DNA of 64,000 bases from Taenia hydatigena (GCA_036345935.2 JADWOT020000010.1:10569412-10633411); one strand, 5' to 3'; shown: positions 1-15,037, numbered from the stretch's first letter. The notes: generated by a model not told the origin, from the letters alone. Numbers and translations are program-made.

Positions 1-516
1 ACAGTGATTGAGAGGACGAATCGCTACTGGATTATTGAGACATTGGATTTTGTGCCCTCTGAATCCAAGCAACCCAAGTCCAACCCAAGACATCAATCAA
101 AAACGCAAACTTAGACACGGAGTTTGGAAGGCAACAAGCAAGAGGTTCAACAAATGGGACCGAGGGAGTCAGGCAAGGGGTAAGGGATTCCAAAAAGCAA
201 TTTGCGATAAAGTCCGCCCCCCTCCCCCCTCCTCGAAAGACGACTTTAGCGCAGTCGACCGAGATGCGCAAAAAAGCGAGTCACCCAACAATGGCAAGAA
301 ATTCAGCAAGGGGTAGTTAAGAGGAGCAGAAGATAATAAAGAAGAGGTCATCGAAAATCTCGTTTTTTTGTCGATAAAACACACCCATCAAATAAAGCTA
401 CTTCCTCAAAACCTATCCGATCGAGAAATGGGAGAGAGAGGGGGAGGCAGTCCTTGGAGCAAACAAGAAGGCATGAAAATGACATTCAAAACCGTGAAAA
501 TTTGGTGAATACTCAC

Positions 517-1406
517 AAATAAAACCGATGAATGAGGAGAAAAGGAGGAGCATGAAGCAATCGCAAAATAAGTTCGCAGGAGTTTGCATCCTTTCTCGGG
601 TATAACATACATCAAATCCAGACATCGCTTCAAACAAGTGCTTCCAGCCGTGAGCGAGTAAACAATGAACGCAATGAGGGAAAAGAGGTAGCCACCCTTC
701 CGTCGGTTCTTGCAGAATTAGTATTTAGCTTTGCCTTACCAAAGAGAGGAGAGAATGACTCACATGACTCAGGATAGAAGTACGCCCAAGGAGATGCCAG
801 AAAGCAATGAGCTCGACAAATAGCATGAGAAGCCAGTCAGGACGGAGATTCACATCAGCCATCAGCTTAAGGTGCTCACCCAACGAGTCCAAATTGTCGA
901 AGAGCTCAACCAACTGAGACAGTGCCGGCAAAAGGTGACCAGAGAGGTCTACTTCCCCTAGCCGATCAGAGCATCATCTCAAAGAGGATGAATCCTCAAA
1001 AGCACATGCGCTTACTAAGTTGAGAGGGAAATGAGAAGTTGGGAAGAGAGAGATTCCCAGGATGCCTTGCAATGAACTGCATAATTTCAAAAACATCAAG
1101 GAGCCCGGATTCGGTCGAGGAGGCCTGACAAGTGGAGTAAGTAAACAAACAAATAAGAGCGATTCATGGAGAAATCTACGCCCTTCCCATTACCAAAACC
1201 ACCTATCTCGGCCAAACAAGAGGGAGGAGAAGTGGAAAGATGGAGAAGTGGATAGTTCACCGGACGAATGAATAAATAGATGGCCAATCCCGCCAACAAC
1301 TGTCCGGTTTTCAAACGCTAGTAGTTTGCTTCACCCACGAACGGAGTGCGGCTTCAAAGTGATCAGGGGAGGAATGGAGAGGCTCTACCAGGAATCTAAA
1401 ATCTTC
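517..1406 (-). CDS. Partial multi-exon gene, unidentified helical protein
   Basis: I see four minus-strand exons whose splice phases agree: 1335-1406, 1016-1124, 764-957 and 517-627, in transcription order. Donors are GTGAAG, GTAAGC, GTGAGT and GTGAGT, and each acceptor is an AG. Joined, they give about 162 codons with no stop. The product is leucine-rich and looks alpha-helical (for example LSQLVELFDN, then DSLGEHLKLMADVNLRPDW, then a hydrophobic run LLMLFVELIAFWHLLG), as in a HEAT/ARM-type scaffold. I do not recognise the family. Both ends are missing: the last donor points left towards the window edge, and the preceding exon may be the candidate at 2326-2440, which ends in the matching phase. 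The relation to the kinase exon at 2622-2930 on the same strand is unclear. Confidence 0.5.
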
Positions 1407-2325
1407 CTAGAGAACACAAGACCTACAAAGTATCCAACGTCATCTTCATCCCCAAAGAAAAACACATTTCAAACAGCTGAGTGAATAGAAATGCGAAAAT
1501 TTCATTGGCGAAGACGCCATTTCAGGGAGTCGAGAATTTTAAGAAAGGAAAATAAGTGACTGTCCCATGGAGCATGGCTCTAAAAACCTGTTTTAAAAAG
1601 GACCTACTGAACTCAAGAATAGTGAACAAGGGAAGGAGAAGACGATAGGAAGGAAAGAAAAGCCGCGCTCCTCTCAAACCCAGACTTCACCTTAGTTTGA
1701 CCGAATTGGAGAGAGAATAGGAGAGTTAGGTGAGGCGGATGACAGGCAAGCATTTTCATATAAGTGGATATTCAACTCCATTTTCGCATTTTACGTTTGC
1801 ACGCAGTTTGAAGCTCTCCCTCTCTCCCTTCCAACGGAAAAAACCGATCGGGGAATAAGCAGCATAAGGAGAGAGAAAGTTCAAGTTATTCCTACTAGAC
1901 CCAATTTCTCAGGTTTCTTTCAGGTACGTCCGTTGAATGGTGTAAGGAAAGAAAGGAGCAAAGTGCAACATATGAAGGTTCCTAAAAATCGCATTTTGAA
2001 GTAGTCAATTTTGCTGGACTTCGCCGACGACGAATTCGCCCTAGGAAAATAATGTGGCAGGTACGCTCGTGGAAGTCCACTCGCCCTCCGGACCATCGTC
2101 TCAAGGAGGCCAAACTTGGTTCTTAACAATTGAGAATCCGTTCGAAAAGTCAAAGCAAATGAAGCAGAAATAGAGGCAGTCGGGAGAGGAAGGAAACTTC
2201 AAATAATTCTCATTGAAAATTCAAGCTTTTCCCAGATGAGTGAAATGGAGAGGCAGAAAGAACAAATGAATTGAAAATAGAAGACAAATTGGTAAACAGT
2301 TCGTGGGAATCACAAAAAGCATTAC

Positions 2326-2440
2326 CAGACTAAATTTCAAAGTATTTTCGGTTGCTGAATGGCTAGCGATACACTTGAGCAATAAACTGAGACAAGCGGC
2401 AAAAGAAGAGGACTTTAATGTACTCATAAAAATTCGGTTG
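2326..2440 (-). CDS. Candidate internal exon, same unidentified gene
   Basis: This is an open 115-nt stretch between an AG at 2441-2442 and a GTAATG donor at 2325. It starts with one nucleotide of a split codon and ends in phase 0, which fits the phase-0 start of the exon at 1335-1406. The translation is helical and cysteine/leucine-rich (FAACLSLLLKCIASHS), similar in character to the downstream exons. It cannot be joined in frame to the kinase exon at 2622-2930. It may be a chance open frame. Confidence 0.25.
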
Positions 2441-2582
2441 CTTCCCAGCAAAGAACAGTCAGTGGGTCAGGAATTCAGCCAAAGGATGGCGGACAAGAAT
2501 CCCGACAGGTGAAGTCCAAAGGGAGGGAAACAATAAATGCTAGAAAATTTCTTGCAAAGCTTAAAGCCTCTACCTCAATTCA

Positions 2583-6035
<3,453 letters not shown>

Positions 6036-7033
6036 TTAAAGGTAAAAGAAGGCATAATATCAGGGAAATATATATATTCGGCAAACAGAGGGAATGGGGC
6101 TGCCGGCATATCTCGGAGACCAGCCCACCCGGATAGGGCAATATGGCCACCTAAGTGACCGAAACCGAAACCCGTTTCAGTCATCACAACTTAATTAGTG
6201 CTGGAAGAAGCGCTCACAATCTAACCGCGCCACCTATCAAAATCTGAGTGCAAATGTAGGGATGCTTGGCCACCAGGTCACTGATCCCTCTTGGCAGTTC
6301 AACTGGACTTTGGGTTTCGTTCCGTTTGGAAAATAAATTCATAGCAAGAGACCCTGCTGAGCATCAGTGTGCCTGTAGGGAAAAGTTAGAATATCAGCCA
6401 CCTAGAGCAGGTGTATTAGAGGAATCTCCGCAACGAAACGTTTCCAGATGGTTCACGGCCAGTGTCGCTTCAGTTGCTAATAGCTTTCTTGCAGAAAGCG
6501 GAGATAAGGTAGATGCCAAAGACAGACGTTGAACTCAGCCCTTCTATCATTGGGTGTCAGAGATGTTCATCTGTGGCACATGCACTTCTTTCGCATCGCT
6601 TTCGTTCGCATTGGGATGGGGATCCATTAAAGTCGGGTCCGCTTTCCACTGCCACCAATGTAGCGTCCCGAGACTATCTTGAATGCAAAGGAAGACAAAA
6701 TACTAGAGCGGAATGCATATATTCATCAAACAGATGGATCAAGCCTGCTGGCACGGCCCAGAAGCCATCCAACCCGACTAGGACAATATGGCCAACCATG
6801 TGACTGAAACTGTAGTGCTTTGTTTGTTGGAACTGCCGGTTTTGGTGAAGGTCACAGAGGTGGCCGTACTGCCCTAGCTGCTTGGGCTGGTCTCCCGGCC
6901 GTACCAGCAGCCTATTTCCCTCTGTCCGTTGAATATATATATTCTACTCTAGCATTCTGCCTTCTTTTGCCTTCGAGGGAGCCTCGGGACGCTACAGAAA
7001 CTGAAACGGGCACTTTGAACAAACGAAGTTTCA
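6036..7033 (-). mobile_element. Miniature LTR retrotransposon (TRIM-like), interrupted
   Basis: This is a non-coding element read on the minus strand. The 5' LTR is split: 7033-7002 and 6811-6659, ending CGGGACGCTACA. It is followed by a primer-binding-like stretch starting TTGGTGGCAGTGGAAAGCGG, then about 470 nt of internal sequence (6188-6658) without a coding frame. A truncated 3' LTR lies at about 6187-6036. The LTR is recognisable by the shared block GGCCATATTGCCCTA...GGCTGG...CCAGCAGC...CCCTCTGT...ATATATATTC...CTTCTTTTGCCTT, which recurs at 6812-6996, 15989-16174, 17134-17316 and 49650-50524. LTRs, a primer site and no gag/pol fit a terminal-repeat retrotransposon in miniature. Such a family is described in taeniid tapeworms, and assignment to it is inference. 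Confidence 0.65.
6812..6996 (+). mobile_element. Solo LTR nested in an older LTR, TSD GAAAC
   Basis: A 185-bp LTR starts TGTAGTGC and ends GCTACA (TG...CA ends). It is flanked by GAAAC on both sides (6807-6811 and 6997-7001), a 5-bp target-site duplication. It has inserted in the opposite orientation into the 5' LTR of the element at 6036-7033: the interrupted LTR resumes after the second GAAAC. There is no internal region, so this is a solo LTR left by recombination between two LTRs. Confidence 0.8.
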
Positions 7034-8188
7034 TATCCACAATTTCCAAACTTTCTGCCCGCTGCTTAATGGGTAATTATTTTGACCACACAAGAAGAAG
7101 AATTGAGCAATGCGGATAGCTTTGAAAGGCCACCGAATGACTTTTGCAAGTGGGATAACACTGCCAATGGCTAGGGCGAGAAGAAATTAGACCTCTTTTT
7201 AAAGCTAACCTCAAAACTTGTGCTTCCATCGCACCAGGGAGGGGCTTAGAGGGAAATGGCAAGGCCCGAACGCAAGACTGCCCGATAACAGCAGTGGTGG
7301 AGCGCTAAGTGATCCAGTACCAAAACCGAGAACAAATTTAGCAATGACTTAGGTCCCAAGGGTTGAGAACTGCGCCGCCGAGTGGGAACATAACCCTTGA
7401 CCACCAAAGAACCTCCTTGATCAAAATACATAGTAAGACAGCCGCTGAACCACCACATTATCCTCTTCCTCCTTTCTTGAACGCCTTCTCTGTCATCCAT
7501 TAAAGTTACCGTATGCTGTTGTTCGATTCGAGCTGCCTAAATATCGCTCCCTCCTCTGCGTGAACTGTTTCAGTAGGTGGCAGAGCCCACGGTTAAGGTG
7601 CTATCTCAGGACGGGAACCGCTTGTTATTGACTACACTTGTGCAAGAGGGTACGCTAGCAAAAGGAATACAACGGTCCCCGCAGAGTGAGGAGCTTTTTC
7701 GTTTAAGACCCCCTTTTGCGATCTTCTTGCTCGCGTTCTACGAATTTTTACTGCGTGGAACATAAGATTGGCGAGTATCCACAGATTTTGTCATCTTCGT
7801 TATGTCACAATATGGTATAGTAATTAGTTAAGGAAATGGACCAAGATTGCCCTTCGCAGACGCACGGATTGGTACTTGAAGCCTTTCCAAGCCCCCACTT
7901 TCTCAGAGAAGCCACACGACCAATGTACTGGAAGCAGCGAACACCAGACGAATCTCACACTGCATCAATTTCACACTAAAATTATAAAGATCATTTAGCA
8001 CTAGAATTTAGCAATGTCCAACTCTCAGTATTTTCCCTTATAATAAATCAATTGCCCCCTAAAGAAATATCAAGAAGATAGTGTGGAGCATAGTATTTGT
8101 ACACAACAAAAAAGGCTATTTGAATGACAATAAATACAAATCATAAGATGGGATCACAAAAAAGAAACACCAACTTTCTATATTGCAC
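7034..8188. other. Intergenic, no gene seen
   Basis: No supported coding exon or recognisable repeat. It includes the 3' flank of TEX264. I saw no canonical AATAAA on the minus strand directly after the TEX264 stop. Confidence 0.4.
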
Positions 8189-8886
8189 TTATTCAGTCTT
8201 TTCCTTTCCATCAAGTACTTGCTCCACTTCTGAATCCGAAATTTTAACAGATTCATCGTTTTTGTTATTAGCGAAATCAGGAACAAGAAAATTCTCATTA
8301 TCTTCAAGAATGCCAATGTAATGAATCTTCGTATCATCGTACAACTCGATATACGTAAATCCGCTGCACTCCAACTCCTACAAACTGACTACAAAAGCAA
8401 ACCAAAAATTACATTAAATTGTTTTCTTAGAAGGGGAAGAATCTTCCATATCCCAATGAAGGTAGATAAAAATGAAGCATGCAAAAATGATCCGTACAAA
8501 GCCTCCTTTATGGGTGGAACAAGAAGTTTCTTAAATCCGTGTTGCTCAAAGTCTTCCGCTAAATCTGCAGAGTCTTCCATTAAAATAACTCCGACAGCTG
8601 ATCGACAGGCCTTAGCGACCACTTTGCCAGGATCGTCATAGTACACACCGCACTGCATAATCCCCGGTGCGATGGAATAAGCCTCAGTAAAAAGACTGCC
8701 CAGGGAACTGTAAGACCCAACATTTGCTTTGTAGTACAACGTTGCCCCGCCTTTCAAATAGGGAATGTCTGACGAAATCGACAGATCAACAGACTGAAAA
8801 ATTCCTGAGACGTATAATAAAACTGCGATAGTACAAATTAGTAAGAGGGAGGTCAGAATAATCAAGCCAATCAGCAGCTCCAACAT
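8189..8886 (-). CDS. TEX264: TEX264-like ER membrane protein
   Basis: The exons are 8413-8886 and 8189-8377, joined in phase 0 across a 35-nt intron (8378-8412, GTAATT...TAG), giving 220 residues. TEX264 is a single-pass ER protein with a GyrI-like domain. In mammals it is an ER-phagy receptor and a cofactor for repair of DNA-protein crosslinks. Here an N-terminal membrane segment (about residues 4-30, LIGLIILTSLLLICTIAVLL) is followed by family motifs YYKANVGSYSSLGSLFTEA, SIAPGIMQCGVYYDDPGKV, CRSAVGVIL, a GFKKLLVPP segment and YIELYDDTKIHYIGILEDN. I chose the ATG at 8886 because relatives begin immediately before the membrane segment; an in-frame ATG lies nine codons upstream. The tail after LVPDF is only about 30 residues, acidic, and has no aromatic-x-x-aliphatic LC3-interacting motif as found in the human tail. 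A cryptic donor near the end could lead to an alternative tail. Confidence 0.85.
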
Positions 8887-9367
8887 CTCAGGCACACCGA
8901 CCGATATCCACACCCAAACGAATCAGACTCCCTACTGGTCCACGAGCATTAGGGACTATGAAAACGATTTAAACATAAATACTGAACTGTTAGACCCATC
9001 ATTGGTTTGCTAGGATTTGTTACTAATTTTATTTTAGCACGTCTTTTATGGTATTGCATCATAGCGGCATCATAGCATTACTCTGTACTCCCCAATAGGA
9101 AGTTAGCCTATAAAATTTAGTAGTACAACTTAGCATTCCATCTAAACGTGTAGACATTGTAATGTTGCATTCGTATGTTTAGGTTAATTTGAAACAATTT
9201 TCCTTGATCTACCTTGTCATCCTGCTTTGTTTTAACTAACCAGAATGTGACTCTTAAGTCTGACGCGGCTTGGTCGATATTGCGCTCATCTCGGCCTCAT
9301 GGCTAGTGTATGTTTTCTAGTATGTTATCTTATATGAAGAGGTAATTATAGGGTCATTTTTTAGAGA
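8887..9367. promoter_or_regulatory. Divergent intergenic region TEX264/POLE2
   Basis: About 480 bp separate the start codons of TEX264 (minus) and POLE2 (plus), so this is the likely bidirectional promoter and 5' UTR region. I see no clear TATA box at a fixed distance. This assignment rests on gene layout only. Confidence 0.45.
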
Positions 9368-12300
9368 ATGCGCGAGATATCAGTTTTGTTGTTGTGCGCT
9401 ATTTCTCTTGCATTTGCTTGTCCGCAGGAAATCAGAAAATTTCTCAAGTTGAACGGTCTCATGCTGGCTCCTGACGCCGCAGCCTACCTTGCTTGCAACT
9501 TTAACACTGTCTCAACTGATGTCGTGAAGCGCTTTGTTGATTGTGTGCTCGCTGCTCCTGCACTGGAGGACAATCGCGTCACCAAGGTGGTCTGCGAACA
9601 AATCCTCTCCAACTGGAAGTCGGATTTCGGTGCTTCTGGAGAGGTTCTCTTTCTCATCAACGCTCTGGGTGTAGGTTACTATCTCTTTTAAAAGGAAATT
9701 ATTGTTTGAATCTTTTTACATTTGCTCAATTTTCTTGAATATGTAGATTCTCCGAAGGTGGAGATTTCGTTATTCTTTAAGTTGAATGATTTTTCCTGCT
9801 TGAGTGGTATTTTGATGAGGCAGAATACATGCTCTCGTTCTTTATTATTTCTTTCTCCTTTAAGGTTCCACGTTTCAGGTATTGCCGAAACGCAAAAAAG
9901 TTCGTTCCACTTCGGGCCTCAACAGAGGAGGATGTGAACAGTCTTCTTCCCTCCTCTCCTCTGTGCAAGTCTTTCCTCCTTGCCCATCGATATGAGGTAC
10001 GTTTTTTATAGGAACTAAATTTAATTGGAACCTTTGCTTTTTAAAGGGCTTTTGGATCAACTTTTCATCCACCGCCTTTCCCGAGGTCTAATCCTCATCT
10101 CCACCCTCGAAAGCTTTGCTTTTCCCTCTTTTACGCCGCAGATTTTCGAGAATTAGTCGCTACTGTCAATGCCACTACTTTTTTAGCTGAGGTCATTGAG
10201 CTCATTTGTACCTGAAGTCCCACTGCTTGCCGCCTCACTACTCCCCAGGCCTTAGCGCACCGCTCCTAGCTACCCTCAAGGGTTGTAAACTGCTGTTGAT
10301 GTTTACTTGATCTCCCTCTGAAGTTTTAAAATACGATGAGGCTATCTTTCTGAATATACTTGAACCGTCGAGTGAACAATTGTCAGGTTAGCTCGCTGTT
10401 GTAACTGTTCATAACTCGTGAAGATCTGTAAAGCACTAGCATTGCTTATCTGAATGCACTATAGAGCTTGGATAGGCGCACTCTTTGTGGCTTTCTTTCT
10501 GCTTTGAATTCACAGATAATAATCTCTCGATTAAGCAATAAGTTGGAAAGCCTTTTTCTTTCTTTTTCGAATTTTTTGGGTATGCTTGCTCTTGAACGAG
10601 GACCTCGCCCCACCTCCCATTCCCACATGTGTGGAGCATTTCATCTTTTTAGAAGCCAATGCCTTGTGTTTGCACGTGTGGTGGACTGAAAACGCTAGCC
10701 TTGACCGTAAATTGGTTAAGAGTAGATCTCATCAGAACTTGACGATGAAGGACTTCTTATCTAGCAATAACTAGGAGTGATAGTCTTGCACGACAAAGCA
10801 GAGCTTACACTTAAATTTGAGAAAGGAGGGAGATTGCTATTTCACTTTATCCTCCTTATTCCCATGGCATTCTTTCGGGTGATCATCCTCTTTACTGGTA
10901 TTCCACAATCATGGAAAGCCGAACAGACAGTTGGGAAGTGAGTGTGGTAGAATTGAAGATAACTGGGACTGGCTTACTCACTTCGAGAATCAAAGACCCC
11001 ATGCCGAGCGGGCTTTGTCTGCGAATGGCTCTACAACATCCACTTCGGCAATTGGGACTATGTTCACGACTGGAGGTGACCTTTTTCCTATCAGTTCAGT
11101 TTAGCCAATCTTCATTTCTACCCTGTTGCAGGTGGTGTACCAACGGGTGACTCGAAACCCCCTCTTCTCCGATGAGAAGGGATTCAAGCTACGTCCAGTA
11201 GAGTTCCTTCTCTCTTCTGGCGGCAGAAGAGCTTCAGGGGATGATATAGAGGAAGAGGAAGAGGAGCGGGACAGAGAGGCGACAGAAATGGTGATTGTTC
11301 TTGGGGTTTTGGTACAGCTGAAAAACGCCCAGTGGTACCTCGAGGATCCAACTAATCTGGTCAAATTAGATCTTTCCAACACTCGATTTCATCAGGTAGA
11401 GTTCTCTTTTTTTGTCTAACTAACCTATAAGGTATATGCGCTAGAAAATCGCTGGAAGGCGTGGAGGCCGACCAGCAAGAGACTAAAGGCTCATTACAAT
11501 CAAATTAACCATCGTTTCTCTAGGGTATTTTCTCAGAGGGCGCGATAGTTCTCGCCGAGGGTTACTACGACGATAATGCTGAAGTTTTTCGCGCTACTGG
11601 TATCGGTCTTCCACCTGTAGAACGCGCTGCCGAGACGCGGAAGTACTTCAGCGTGACAAATCCTTTCGGTGGGGAGAGCTTAGACGCTCCTGCCGCTCCC
11701 GTCGATCAACGAATGTCTCGACTCCTTGACGCGTCACCGGTGTGTTTTCAATAAACAGAGAAGAGGGTCTCCTGCCCTCAGTCGAGTCCAGTTCAACTTT
11801 AATCGGGTCTCTTTCTCCACACAGGACTCCATGCTGGTCCTCTTGGGTGAGACCCGCCTAGACGTGGCTGGATGTCTGGAACACCTCGAGACCATTTTCA
11901 CGGGCTACGCAGACTTTCCGCCTTGCGCGTTTGTCCTCTGCGGTGACTTCATCTCCGCCGACTACAGTCCTCATATCAGCGAAAAACGCGGTTTGTTGAA
12001 ACACCTCTTTAAGCGTCTCACAGATATCTTTCTTCGGGCCTATGGCGATGCAGAGACACGAGGCCACCGTCAACCGCGTCTGGTGTTGGTTCCGGGGCCA
12101 CACGACCCTTGTGTGGGACCTCAGGGGATTTATCCTCGCCCCCAACTCCCATTGGATCTCTTTGGAATGGAGGAACGAGGCGCGTCGTCTACCGATTGGC
12201 TCTGGTTGGCTACCAATCCGTGCAGATTGAGGTTGTTTACAAGGGAGGTGGTGGTCTTTCGATATGACTATGGAAGGCACCTAGTGAGGTATTGCATCCA

Positions 12301-13116
12301 CTTGCCGACTGTGTCATCAACTTCTCCTACTGACGTTGCTGTGGAGGCTGCTTCCTGTGACCTCGATGCTGAGGTAATGACTAAGCGTCTAACTGATTAT
12401 CATTCTCTATCAATAAGCTCTTCATACGTCTGTCTGCCCACAATCAATTGGTCTTGTTGGTGTTGTCGATTCCTTCCATTGCGCTCCCATTAAGCTTGTC
12501 CACCGGAGACCGTAATACTGCAATAGTCTGGCTACGGATCCACCACTTCTGGTGTTAGTCGCCTTTGAGATGTTGACAGGATTCAAATACCTGTTTCGTA
12601 TATGAGTAGACGTCTGCGAATTCAGGTCTTGAGGCTTCCCTATTCATCACACTGTGCTGCATTTACGTACGACGCTGGCATCGGCTACGAGTAATGGAAC
12701 AGACTTGCCGTTTGCTACTCATCTAGACGCAACAATCGCAAGACCGGGAACACGGTACAACAGCAACAACAACAAGAACAGGAGAGGAAGTTCCAGCTGC
12801 AGTGTTGGGTCGAGGCCTGGCTCGCTGCCTCTCCAGTCAAGGACACCTCACCCCTCTGCCTCTTCACGTTTCCCCAGTTTACTGGGCCTACGATCAGAGT
12901 CTGTGCCTTAACCCTCTGCCAGATCTTGTCGTTGCTGTGGAACCAGATGCTATCGCCGATTTGAACGTTGCCTCGGCTTCCATCGTGTCTGGTGGCGAAG
13001 ATCCTCTCGGTGGCTGTCGATTTGTCAACCCGGGACGCTTCGGGGGTGATGACTACAGCTTCAAAGTTTACTATCCAAGCAATAGACTTGTGGAAGATAG
13101 TAGAGTGCCTTCGTAG
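9368..13116 (+). CDS. POLE2: DNA polymerase epsilon subunit 2 (B subunit)
   Basis: Seven exons are phase-consistent: 9368-9382, 9428-9670, 9865-9996, 11132-11395, 11524-11739, 11825-12373 and 12727-13116, encoding 602 residues (human 527). POLE2 is the non-catalytic B subunit of the leading-strand replicative polymerase. It has an OB fold and an inactive calcineurin-like phosphoesterase domain and sits in the nucleus with POLE and the CMG helicase. Visible motifs, in order: VPRFRYCRNAKKFVPL; VVYQRVTRNPLF; LVQLKNAQWYLEDPTNLVKL; FSEGAIVLAEGYYDD; CAFVLCGDFIS; RLVLVPGPHDP; ATNPCRLR; QGHLTPLPLHVSPVYWAYD; and the C-terminal YSFKVYYPSNRLVEDS. The start is inferred: splicing a 45-nt intron (9383-9427) gives MREISEIRKFLKLNGL, which aligns with the human N-terminus. 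Unspliced, the frame instead reads a false signal peptide. Before QGHL (residues about 474-500) is a Gln/Thr-rich insertion whose acceptor (12726) is the least certain splice site. Confidence 0.92.
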
Positions 13117-13150
13117 ATTGGTTGTCGAATTGCTTATCCAGATGGGTACA

Positions 13151-13156
13151 AATAAA
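13151..13156 (+). promoter_or_regulatory. Poly(A) signal of POLE2
   Basis: AATAAA lies 34 nt after the POLE2 stop codon. Confidence 0.7.
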
Positions 13157-13795
13157 GTGCATTATTTTTTATTTTCACTACTATTTTTGGGGTGGAGGGT
13201 ATATAACTTTCGAGTCAAACTTGAAGACGATGACAAGTTCGAATAAGATTTTTCATTCACTTAGGGAAGACCGGTGATATTACCTCATACCCGGCGTAGT
13301 AAAATGTCAGCCGTTGTTCCGGTGTTGGTGGTTGTAATTATCCACAAGACAGAAACGATGAATCCGCGTCGTGATCGGAATGTACGTTGCGTGTATCAAA
13401 TTTGGATTTCTGAGTATTGCAACGGGAGGGAAAACTTCAGGTGAGGCAGTGCAAAATTGGGAATGCTGTTTCCAGGAGCGAAGTAATTTGTACGCCAGTC
13501 AAATACGGCAAGAGGAATTAGCTCCAAGGTGAACAACTGATGGAATAGAGCTTCGAACAAATTCAAGAGAGCATTCCCCATAGATGCCAGACCCGACACG
13601 CTCTGAGGTCACCTTAGCTCTCTTCTCATTTGTCTGTAATTGCTAGTTCCGACAAGGGTAGACTATCATGCTCTTTTAATGTTTTACAAAAAGTTCAACA
13701 AATGAACACTAACAACAGAGACGTTCTACTCGCAAAAAAGACGACTTCCAAACTGAAAACCTGACAACAATGAGGAAACGTGTACAAAAATTGGC
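13157..13795. other. Convergent intergenic region POLE2/SF3A2
   Basis: This is the tail-to-tail gap between the two genes. No exon or RNA gene was recognised. Confidence 0.5.
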
Positions 13796-13801
13796 TTTAT
13801 T
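13796..13801 (-). promoter_or_regulatory. Poly(A) signal of SF3A2
   Basis: AATAAA on the minus strand, about 70 nt after the SF3A2 stop. Confidence 0.7.
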
Positions 13802-13869
13802 AAATGTCTCAAGCGCTACAGACCCTACTCCGCAGTCCAACCGAGAGCAAGGCAAAGTAACTCATTTCT

Positions 13870-15037
13870 TTATTGACTAATTGGAGGAGGTGGTGGTGGT
13901 GGTGGCGGAGGAGGAGCTGCCAAAAGCGGCGGTGGGGGTGGTGGAGGTGGGGGCTGTGGTACTCCCACTCCGATGGCAGTGAGCGACGGCGGTGGAGGTG
14001 GCGGCTGCGCTGCCTGAGGCATACCAAAAGGCGTCGTTCCGAATGATGGAATCGCTGGTGGAGGAGGCGGAGGCGGCGGTGGAGGAGGCAATTGAAGCTG
14101 CAGCTGTGCCTGCTGAGCGCGCGCCTTCTGCATCTCCAATTCACGAATCATCGCAGACGATGTTGATTGATTTTCAAGCTTGTAAGCGAACTGCAAACCA
14201 ACAGAACAATAAATAATGTTACCTCACACATTTCCATTCAAGAAGTGGCTAGAACCCACCTGAAGGAAGAACTGCTTTGACGCGGGATTCCAATAAGTCC
14301 AGAACTTCTTTGGGTCCTTGTCAACCTCCCGGCTACGAACTTTAAAGGCAATAGTTTCATAAGGTTCAGCAGCGAACAGGAGATATTGCCACTTCCTATC
14401 CGGAGGTTCAACATGCTGTTCATAAGCCGACATGAAACGGTGACGTGGAATCACTCCAGCAGCATCGGCGATCTCAGGATAGTCGATTTGGAAGAGCATT
14501 GATTGTTGCCCTGTCTCTGGGTCTTTCTGCTTTGTCACCTAGAGAACAAAAAATAACCTACGTGAAGAAAGCTAAAATTAAGAGTAGAATAAATAGACAA
14601 GCTGCACACTTTATAGCCGGGTCGACCGATCTTAATAAATTTCTTTGGTTCAACTTTGGCCTTTTCTGGTTGAAGCGTCGCTGGACCTTCTTTTGCTTGT
14701 TCATGCGCGCGTCTCTGAAGATTGTATTGGTGCTTTTTACCTGAAAAATTGGGTTAGCCCGATTAATTCATGGGAGGCAATTTGGTAGGCAGACACGAAA
14801 TGTAATTACATTACCTTGAGTATGCGCAAGGTAGCTGCCCTCGTTGTTGTGAAGTGTAAGGCAAAGCTTGCATTCATAGGTACCCAGATGATTTTTCATA
14901 AAATAGGGGTCTTTTTCAAGGTCAATGGTGTCCAAAGCCAACTGGCGAAGACGCTCACGCCGGTCGCGATTAGCTTCTGACTCTGATGCTACACCACCAG
15001 AGCCAGTTTTGCCCCCAACGCGATGCTGAAAATCCAT
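13870..15037 (-). CDS. SF3A2: Splicing factor 3A subunit 2
   Basis: Four exons, 14815-15037, 14610-14740, 14260-14538 and 13870-14190, join in frame to 317 residues (human 464). SF3A2 (SAP62, yeast Prp11) is part of the SF3a complex of the 17S U2 snRNP and helps bind the branch-site region during spliceosome assembly in the nucleus. Conservation is very high. Seen are MDFQHRVGGKTGSGGV at the start, the matrin-type C2H2 zinc finger (YECKLCLTLHNNEGSYLAHTQG plus KKH across the first splice), KKFIKIGRPGYK, QIDYPEIADAAGVIPRHRF, and SAYEQHVEPPDRKWQYLLFA. The start is the ATG before DFQHR. After KQFFLQFAYKLE comes a short Gln-rich helix and then about 75 residues of proline runs. The long heptad-like VHPPAPG repeats of vertebrate SF3A2 are absent. 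Confidence 0.95.

Noticed and set aside
13992..14216. Plus-strand Glu/Ala-rich open frame
   Set aside because: It is the antisense of the SF3A2 polyproline tail.
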